Source: Rhodococcus sp. 14-1411-2a (GTDB lineage Bacteria > Actinomycetota > Actinomycetes > Mycobacteriales > Mycobacteriaceae). Taken from it: 64,000 nucleotides of DNA. The notes under the pieces were generated by a model, which was not told where the DNA came from, searched no databases, and worked only from the letters and a program-made list of their open reading frames with translations. Positions 58,985 to 64,000 of this stretch are shown here, in pieces. The stretch's first letter is position 1, and every line of letters begins with the position of its first letter. The DNA is taken from the NCBI RefSeq assembly GCF_002259485.1, contig NZ_NPGA01000015.1, forward strand, positions 1 through 64,000, written 5' to 3'. A program made the translations under genes and the position numbers.

Positions 58985-60139
58985 ATGGTGTCGGAATCGG
59001 AACAGGGACTGTTCGAGCTCCCAAGTAAGTATGTCGAACTGCAGGTGGAAGCGCGCGCACTCGCAGAATCGGTCCGAGATATAGCCGCGCGCGCCGACGA
59101 GTCGGACGGTATCGACGTCGACGTACGCAAGCGCCTCCAGGCAAGCGGGTTGGCCGAGGTGACCGTGCCGTCCCGGTACGGCGGCCGCTTCGACGAGGTC
59201 GACTCACTCGCCGTCACTGTGATTCGGGAGCGCCTCGCCTCCGAGTGCGGGCACCTCGATTCGCTCTTCGCGATGCAGGGAATCGGTAGCTACGGATTGT
59301 CCGTCGGCGGGACTCCGGCGATGCAGGAGTACTGGCTCCCGCGGGTGGCCAACCTCGACGCAATCGCCGCCCTGGGGCTGACCGAACCCGATGTCGGTTC
59401 GGATCTGAAGGCGTTGACGACGTCCATCGAGGAGATCGACGGCCAACTCGTGGTGAACGGGCACAAGTCGTTCATCACCAACGGCGGCGACGCGGACTTC
59501 TACAGCATCCTCGGACGCGAAGGCGATGGTTATTCGCTGGTGCTGATTCCGGCGAACACGCCGGGGGTCAGCACTGAACGGCCGCATCAGATCATCGCGC
59601 CGCACGTGCTCGGTGACGTGATCCTGAGGGACGTTCGGGTTCCCCTGGATCACCGCATCGGCATGCAGGGCAAAGGTTTCTCGCTGGTACTCGCCACGCT
59701 GGCGACCTTCCGGGTGTCGGTTGCCGGTGCGGCAGTAGGGCTCGCCGAGGCTGCGCTGAAAGAGGCTGTGCAGCATGCGAAAGGCAGGGAGCAGTTCGGC
59801 GTCAGCCTCTCTCGCCTCGGTTCGGTGCCGGAACATCTGGCCATGTGTTGGACCGACATCGAGATGGCCCGTTCACTGACCTATCGGGCGGCCGCAGCCT
59901 CTGCTCGCGATGCCCGCGCCAACCTGCACCTGTCCTCGATGGCGAAGGTCGCCGCGACGGAGGTCGCCGGCCGGGTAGTGGACCGTGCCGTCCAGGTGAT
60001 GGGTCGCTACGGCATCTCTCGCGGTAGCACTATCGAACGTCTGTACCGCGAGGCGCGTCCCATGCGTATCTACGAAGGCTCGACCGAGGTCATTCTCGAC
60101 TCCTTGGCGAAACAACTCGTCAAGGACGGAACGCTCTAG
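58985..60139 (+). CDS. Acyl-CoA dehydrogenase, glutaryl-CoA dehydrogenase-like or related
   Basis: A 384-residue flavin enzyme. LTEPDVGSDLKAL and NGHKSFITNGGDAD bind FAD and substrate. Unlike the other two dehydrogenases here it keeps the canonical base: PMRIYEGSTEVILDSLAKQL-type end with the Glu in YEGST. RLASECGHLDSLFAMQGIG in the middle resembles glutaryl-CoA- and crotonobetainyl-type dehydrogenases, so a dicarboxyl substrate is possible but unproven. GGAG precedes the ATG. Confidence 0.9.
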   Translation: MVSESEQGLFELPSKYVELQVEARALAESVRDIAARADESDGIDVDVRKRLQASGLAEVTVPSRYGGRFDEVDSLAVTVIRERLASECGHLDSLFAMQGIGSYGLSVGGTPAMQEYWLPRVANLDAIAALGLTEPDVGSDLKALTTSIEEIDGQLVVNGHKSFITNGGDADFYSILGREGDGYSLVLIPANTPGVSTERPHQIIAPHVLGDVILRDVRVPLDHRIGMQGKGFSLVLATLATFRVSVAGAAVGLAEAALKEAVQHAKGREQFGVSLSRLGSVPEHLAMCWTDIEMARSLTYRAAAASARDARANLHLSSMAKVAATEVAGRVVDRAVQVMGRYGISRGSTIERLYREARPMRIYEGSTEVILDSLAKQLVKDGTL

Positions 60140-60232
60140 AGATCGCCGCAGCGCGATATCCCGTCCGGCAGTGCATCGCGCCGGGCGGGAATCGTCGTGC
60201 GCGGACGCGAGTGTCTGGTCGTGAAATCGCCC

Positions 60233-60285
60233 TTGACGCAACATGATTGATGATTATGATTGGCCTTGTTGTGATTACCGTCACG
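60233..60285 (+). promoter_or_regulatory. Promoter of the SnoaL-ligase operon with CRP/GlxR-like dyad
   Basis: TTGACG (60233-60238), a 16-bp spacer and TATGAT (60255-60260) form a good promoter. TGTGA-TTACCG-TCACG at 60270-60285 matches GTGA-N6-TCAC and lies at the expected start point, as at the other P450 and ABC promoters. GAGGAGA then precedes the ATG at 60307. Confidence 0.6.
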
Positions 60286-60306
60286 CTCGCCTCGAGGAGA
60301 AATTTC

Positions 60307-60714
60307 ATGTCGTCACGCCCCGGAATCGAAAACACCCTCAGCCGCTACGGCCTCGGATACGACGACCATCATCCCGAGATGATCATTGCCTCCTTTACCG
60401 AGGACGCCGTGCTCACGATGAAGATTGCCGACGGTGATCTGATCGGTCCCTTCGAGGGAATCGACGCCATCATGGAATTGATGAACGGTTCTGCGCACTC
60501 GCAGTCGGACCAGCGCCGCCACCTGACGACGAACATCCTGATCGACGACGTCGACGCCACTCACGCGAAAGTGATTGCGTACCTGACGATCATTTCGGTC
60601 GAGGGCGGAAAGCTGACGGTGTTGTCCACTGGAAAATACGAGGACGAGTTCGTGGAGGTCGACGGAACCTGGTTGATCTCCAAGCGTCACATCGCTCTCG
60701 ACCTGCCGTATTGA
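60307..60714 (+). CDS. SnoaL-like (NTF2-fold) protein
   Basis: A 135-residue protein of the NTF2/SnoaL fold. YGLGYDDHHPEMIIASFTEDA, GPFEGIDAIMELM and the final YEDEFVEVDGTWLISKRHI are the usual segments. Members include small isomerases, hydratases and cyclases of ring compounds as well as uncharacterised proteins. GAGGAGA before 60307 fixes the start against an earlier ATG. It leads an operon with ligase, two hot-dog proteins and an SDR. Confidence 0.85.
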   Translation: MSSRPGIENTLSRYGLGYDDHHPEMIIASFTEDAVLTMKIADGDLIGPFEGIDAIMELMNGSAHSQSDQRRHLTTNILIDDVDATHAKVIAYLTIISVEGGKLTVLSTGKYEDEFVEVDGTWLISKRHIALDLPY

Positions 60715-60767
60715 GCCGAACCTGTCGTATCGATTCTCACGTGACGTACCGAGCCTAGGAATCACCA

Positions 60768-62324
60768 ATGCAGAATCAGGGATTGATCCCCGCCAAATGG
60801 GCGGCACTGACGCCGGACCGGCAGGCGGTGTTCGACGTACCCAACGATCGACGCATCACCTTCTCCCAACTCGACGAGCGGGTTCGACGCCTCGCCAACG
60901 GTCTTCGCGGACTCGGGCTCGAGAAGGGCGACCGGGTCGCGGTGTTGACTCGCAACAGCGTCGAGTTTCAGGAGCTGTATTTTGCCGCCGGCCGCGCCGG
61001 TCTCGTTCTGCAGCCGCTCAATTGGCGACTCGGTGTCAAACAGCTCATCGGTCTGATCGCGGATGCCACCCCCAAGGTGATCATCACCGCCTCGGAATGG
61101 TCGGAAACGAAACAAGAATTGCAGCGCGCGGTGAACGTCGACCACTGGCTCGAGTTCGGTGCCGACTCCGACGGCAGCTACGACGAGCTGCTCGCACGAT
61201 CGAGCTCCGAGGAGCCGATCTGGACGCCGTCGATCGGCGGCGAGGATCCGTTCTTCATCTTGTACACCGGCGGTACGACGGGCGAGTCGAAGGGCGCGAT
61301 CCACACTCATACCAGCGCCGCCAACGGCATGCTCAATCAGACTGTGGCCGAACGTATCGTCCCGACCGACGTCTACATGCTGACCGGGCAGATGTACCAC
61401 ATCCCGGTGGTCCTTTCGATGAACTACATGAAGCACGGTTGCCCAGTCGTGCTGGTGAACTTCGAGGCGAAGCAGGCTCTCGAGATCATCGAGACCGAGA
61501 AGGTGTCGGCGTTTCTGGGCATCACCACCATGCTGAACTGGATGATGGCGGTCCCGAACTTCGCGTCCTACGACCTCTCCAGTCTGCGCAACATTCAATA
61601 CGGAGGCGGCCCGATGCCGTCCACCATCGTCCGTGCGGCGCTCGATTCGTTCCCCTGCACCTTGATTCAAGGGTACGGACAAACCGAGGGCACGACGATG
61701 TCGTTCCTTTCCCAAGAGGACCATCTCAACGCCGTCAAAGGTATCGATGCTCACCGCCTGAAGTCCTGTGGCCGTGAAGGGTTCGTCACCACCATCCGAA
61801 TCGTCGACGCGTTCGGTGAAGAAGTACCGCGGGACGGCAAGACGCCCGGAGAGATCGTCGTACGCTCCGAATCGAACATGATCGGGTACCTGAACCGTCC
61901 CGAACTCACCAAGGACACATTGCGCGACGGCTGGATGTGGACCGGTGACATCGCAACCTGGGACGAGGATCGGTACGTGTACATCGTCGACCGCGCGAAG
62001 GACATGATCATCTCCGGCGGCGAGAACATCTTCAGCGTGCAGGTCGAGGAAGCCATCGGCGCGCACCCGTCGGTGTTGGAATGCGCCGTCATCGGCATCC
62101 CCGACGACGAATGGGGCGAGGCAGTGAAGGCCGTCGTCGTGCTCAAGCCCGGAACGGAAGCCACCGAACAGGAGATCATCGACGTGGCGAAGAAGAACCT
62201 GGCGTCGTACCAGAAGCCGCGGTCGGTCGATTTCGTCACCGCCCTCCCCAAGGCTCCCACCGGCAAGATCATGAAACGTGATCTGCGGACGCCCTACTGG
62301 GAGGCCGCAGGTCGAACCGTATGA
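60768..62324 (+). CDS. Acyl-CoA synthetase (AMP-forming)
   Basis: A 518-residue ANL ligase. LYTGGTTGESKGAIHTH is the P-loop, QGYGQTEGTTMSF the adenine region, WMWTGDIATWDEDRYVYIVDR and ISGGENIFSVQVEEA the hinge, and PTGKIMKRDL the terminal lysine segment. The middle HIPVVLSMNYMKHGCPVVL helps form the acyl pocket. It is related to fatty or aromatic acid ligases such as FadD3/FadD17-type enzymes in overall form, but the substrate is unknown. It overlaps the next gene by 4 nt. Confidence 0.92.
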   Translation: MQNQGLIPAKWAALTPDRQAVFDVPNDRRITFSQLDERVRRLANGLRGLGLEKGDRVAVLTRNSVEFQELYFAAGRAGLVLQPLNWRLGVKQLIGLIADATPKVIITASEWSETKQELQRAVNVDHWLEFGADSDGSYDELLARSSSEEPIWTPSIGGEDPFFILYTGGTTGESKGAIHTHTSAANGMLNQTVAERIVPTDVYMLTGQMYHIPVVLSMNYMKHGCPVVLVNFEAKQALEIIETEKVSAFLGITTMLNWMMAVPNFASYDLSSLRNIQYGGGPMPSTIVRAALDSFPCTLIQGYGQTEGTTMSFLSQEDHLNAVKGIDAHRLKSCGREGFVTTIRIVDAFGEEVPRDGKTPGEIVVRSESNMIGYLNRPELTKDTLRDGWMWTGDIATWDEDRYVYIVDRAKDMIISGGENIFSVQVEEAIGAHPSVLECAVIGIPDDEWGEAVKAVVVLKPGTEATEQEIIDVAKKNLASYQKPRSVDFVTALPKAPTGKIMKRDLRTPYWEAAGRTV

Positions 62325-62761
62325 CCGAGGAAGAACTACACGCGATGATCGGGACCCGGATGCCGGGCGGCACCCGAACGTTGGAGAAGTGGTGGGTCGG
62401 CCTCGTTCTCGACGCGATGGAGTGCTCGGCCGACGACGGCGCAGCGCACCCGACCTTCGTATTCCTCGTCGCAACCGGGTCGATGGGGTGGACGTGGGAC
62501 GAACTGTTCGCGGTGTTCTCCGCAACCGACGCGGATGGTCCGATGTTCGGCGAGACCGACACCGTCGTCCACGTACCACTGCTGGTCGGTTCCACCTACA
62601 CGGTTACCGGCGAGATCGTCTCCGCCGTCAGGAAGACAGGGAAGAAGACCGGAGTGTTCGACATCGTTGGGTACCGGTTGGATATTCACGACGCCGACCA
62701 CACGCTCGTGGCGTCCACCACCAACTCGATCGTCTTCCCGCGCCGAGAGCAGGCCGCATGA
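62321..62761 (+). CDS. Hot-dog (MaoC-like) protein, probable structural subunit
   Basis: A 146-residue hot-dog protein of the FAS1/MaoC N-terminal type. It has FGETDTVVHVPLLVGSTYTVTGE and the FDIVGYRLDIHDADHTLVAST pattern but lacks a D-x-N-P-x-H hydratase motif. The next gene, overlapping by 4 nt, has that motif. This pairing recalls HadA/HadB and steroid-hydratase heterodimers in mycobacteria, where one subunit is catalytic and the other shapes the acyl pocket. Confidence 0.8.
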   Translation: MTEEELHAMIGTRMPGGTRTLEKWWVGLVLDAMECSADDGAAHPTFVFLVATGSMGWTWDELFAVFSATDADGPMFGETDTVVHVPLLVGSTYTVTGEIVSAVRKTGKKTGVFDIVGYRLDIHDADHTLVASTTNSIVFPRREQAA

Positions 62762-63171
62762 GACCCGAAGTGGGACAGACGCTTCCATCGCGCATCATCG
62801 ACGGTGTCGATCCGGAGAAGATGAAGTTACTCTCTGCGCTGATGCGTGATCCCAACCCGATCCACTTCGACCGCACGGCGGTCGCCGAACTCGGCATGGG
62901 GGACAGGACCGTCAACCAAGGGCCGTCGAACATGGCCTACGTGCTGTCGATGCTGGGGGCCTGGGCCGGCGGCGTCGACCGGATAACGCACCACCGCTTT
63001 CGATTCCTCGGAAACGTATTCGAAGGCGACCGACTCGAAGCAGGCGGCATCGTCACCGCAGTCCGAGAAACCTCGACCGCGTTCGAGGTGGAGTGCTCGC
63101 TGACATTGACCGTCATCGACGGTGCTCGAGTTCTGACCGGCACCGCAGCCGTAACCATCGACAAGGAGTGA
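62758..63171 (+). CDS. MaoC-family hydratase, catalytic partner
   Basis: A 137-residue hot-dog protein with MRDPNPIHFD, the hydratase-2 catalytic segment (Asp and His), near residue 30. NQGPSNMAYVLSML and HHRFRFLGNVFEGD complete the fold. It probably forms a heterodimer with the preceding gene's product and hydrates an enoyl-CoA. The ATG overlaps the previous stop by 4 nt, and the SDR starts 2 bp after its own stop. Confidence 0.87.
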   Translation: MRPEVGQTLPSRIIDGVDPEKMKLLSALMRDPNPIHFDRTAVAELGMGDRTVNQGPSNMAYVLSMLGAWAGGVDRITHHRFRFLGNVFEGDRLEAGGIVTAVRETSTAFEVECSLTLTVIDGARVLTGTAAVTIDKE

Positions 63172-63173
63172 AC

Positions 63174-64000
63174 ATGCCAGGACGTCTCGAAGGAAAAGTT
63201 GCATTCATCACCGGAGCCGCGCGCGGCCAGGGGCGAAGCCACGCAATCAGATTGGCGCAGGAAGGCGCTGACATCATTGCCGTCGACATCTGTCAGAACA
63301 TCGACACCGTCACACCGTTCTACCCGCTCGGCACCGAGGACGAGATGGCGGAAACGGTGAAGCAGGTCGAGGCTCTCGATCGGCGCATCTTCGCTCGTCC
63401 TGCCGATGTGCGTGATCTCGAGCAGCTACAAACAGTGTTCGACGAGGGTGTCGCCGAGCTCGGCCGTGTCGACATCGTCGTCGCCAACGCCGGCATCGCG
63501 ACCTATGGGCTCTCGTGGGAGCTGACGAGCGAGCAGTGGAAGGACATGATCGACGTCAACCTCACCGGCGTCTTCCACACCGCGAAGGTGGCCATTCCCG
63601 CTCTGATCGCGGCGGGTCGCGGTGGATCGATAGTGTTCACCAGCTCGATCGGCGGGCTCAAGGGTATCCAGCACGTGGGGCATTACGTGGCTGCGAAACA
63701 CGGCATCGTCGGCCTGATGCGCACGATGGCGAACGAGCTGGGCCAGTACAGCATTCGCGTCAACACCGTCCACCCGACGAATGTCGACACCATCATGATC
63801 CAGAACCCGGGCACCTATTCCATGTTCGCGCCGGGCGATCCGGAGCCCACGCAGGAGAAGGCAATGGCCGGTTTCGCCTCGCTCAACACACTGCCGGTGC
63901 CGTGGATCGAGCCCGTCGACATCAGCAACGCCGTGCTGTACCTCTCCAGCGACGAAGGCCGTTACATCACCGGAGTCACCCTGCCCGTCGACGCTGGTGC
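63174..64000 (+). CDS. Mycofactocin-type short-chain dehydrogenase (partial, runs off the window)
   Basis: The first 275 codons of an SDR. TGAARGQGRSHAIRLAQEG, IIAVDICQNIDTVTPFYPLGT, IVVANAGI, Ser in TSSIGG and YVAAKHG show the mycofactocin-coupled subfamily, closely similar to the gene at 37,935. The tail with PGTYSMFAPGDPEPTQEKAM is the usual long insert, and the sequence ends within the last strand (VTLPVDAG), so only a few residues are missing. It is the fifth gene of the SnoaL-ligase operon. It probably oxidises an alcohol of the same pathway. Confidence 0.87.
   Translation, partial: MPGRLEGKVAFITGAARGQGRSHAIRLAQEGADIIAVDICQNIDTVTPFYPLGTEDEMAETVKQVEALDRRIFARPADVRDLEQLQTVFDEGVAELGRVDIVVANAGIATYGLSWELTSEQWKDMIDVNLTGVFHTAKVAIPALIAAGRGGSIVFTSSIGGLKGIQHVGHYVAAKHGIVGLMRTMANELGQYSIRVNTVHPTNVDTIMIQNPGTYSMFAPGDPEPTQEKAMAGFASLNTLPVPWIEPVDISNAVLYLSSDEGRYITGVTLPVDAG

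Noticed and set aside
58020-59084. Open frame of 354 codons opposite the SDR at 58,149
   Set aside because: The SDR has a complete active site and a good ribosome site. The other frame has no recognisable domain.
60762-62579. Open frame of 605 codons opposite the acyl-CoA ligase
   Set aside because: The ligase motifs are unambiguous on the + strand. The opposite frame is Arg-rich noise at its start.
1-64000. tRNA, rRNA or insertion sequences
   Set aside because: No cloverleaf ends, ribosomal RNA signatures or transposase motifs were recognised. A covariance search would be needed to exclude small RNAs.

Overview
The window is GC-rich, densely coded DNA from a mycolic-acid-type actinobacterium, most likely Rhodococcus or a close relative. 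The evidence is a WhiB3-like protein, an EspR-like regulator, mycofactocin-type short-chain dehydrogenases (SDRs), a ClpB gene behind a HAIR element, and a flavohaemoglobin-clpB-secreted protein-pyrE order that resembles the Rv0385-Rv0382c block of Mycobacterium tuberculosis. No rRNA, tRNA, CRISPR array, transposase or phage gene was recognised. About 60 protein genes are supported. The last one runs off the right edge.

Left part (1-30,261), mostly housekeeping and chromosomal core. It starts with two hairpin repeats and a fused trehalose-phosphatase/GH15 hydrolase. A divergent gluconate regulator/kinase pair and a whiB3-like gene follow, then DUF2637 and DUF427 genes. A three-gene unit is joined by 4-nt overlaps: a membrane GGDEF-EAL protein, the vitamin B12 enzyme BluB, and a beta-propeller lipoprotein. 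A TetR gene leads into a polyphosphate/phosphate cluster: DUF4956, CotH, an opposing small S4 gene, a lipoprotein, a VTC-type polyphosphate polymerase domain, a DUF47 protein, a Pit transporter and a lipoprotein. Next come dinB, a CYP102-like P450 heme domain with a divergent TetR, DUF2277, an EspR-like gene, a flavohaemoglobin, clpB with a HAIR element and a strong terminator, three envelope-protein genes and pyrE.

Right part (30,326-64,000), an almost uninterrupted catabolic region. It carries a Baeyer-Villiger monooxygenase with an esterase and an EthD protein; a five-gene branched-chain-type ABC importer coupled to a mycofactocin-type SDR; a P450; a three-gene TRAP importer; a thiolase/HSD10-type/enoyl-CoA hydratase/SDR operon; and a ten-gene operon with two acyl-CoA dehydrogenases, an SDR, a luciferase-like monooxygenase, an acyl-CoA ligase, a CitE-like lyase, a MaoC hydratase, an aldehyde dehydrogenase, a CaiB-type CoA-transferase and another SDR. 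A further acyl-CoA dehydrogenase, a SnoaL protein, a second ligase, a pair of hot-dog proteins and a second mycofactocin-type SDR follow. Together they can import, hydroxylate or lactonise, open, activate and beta-oxidise a cyclic or branched carbon skeleton. The substrate cannot be read from the sequence.

No transcription factor is encoded in the right part. Three of its promoters carry a GTGA-N6-TCAC dyad of the CRP/GlxR type, and other dyads lie in divergent promoters, so control probably comes from regulators outside the window.
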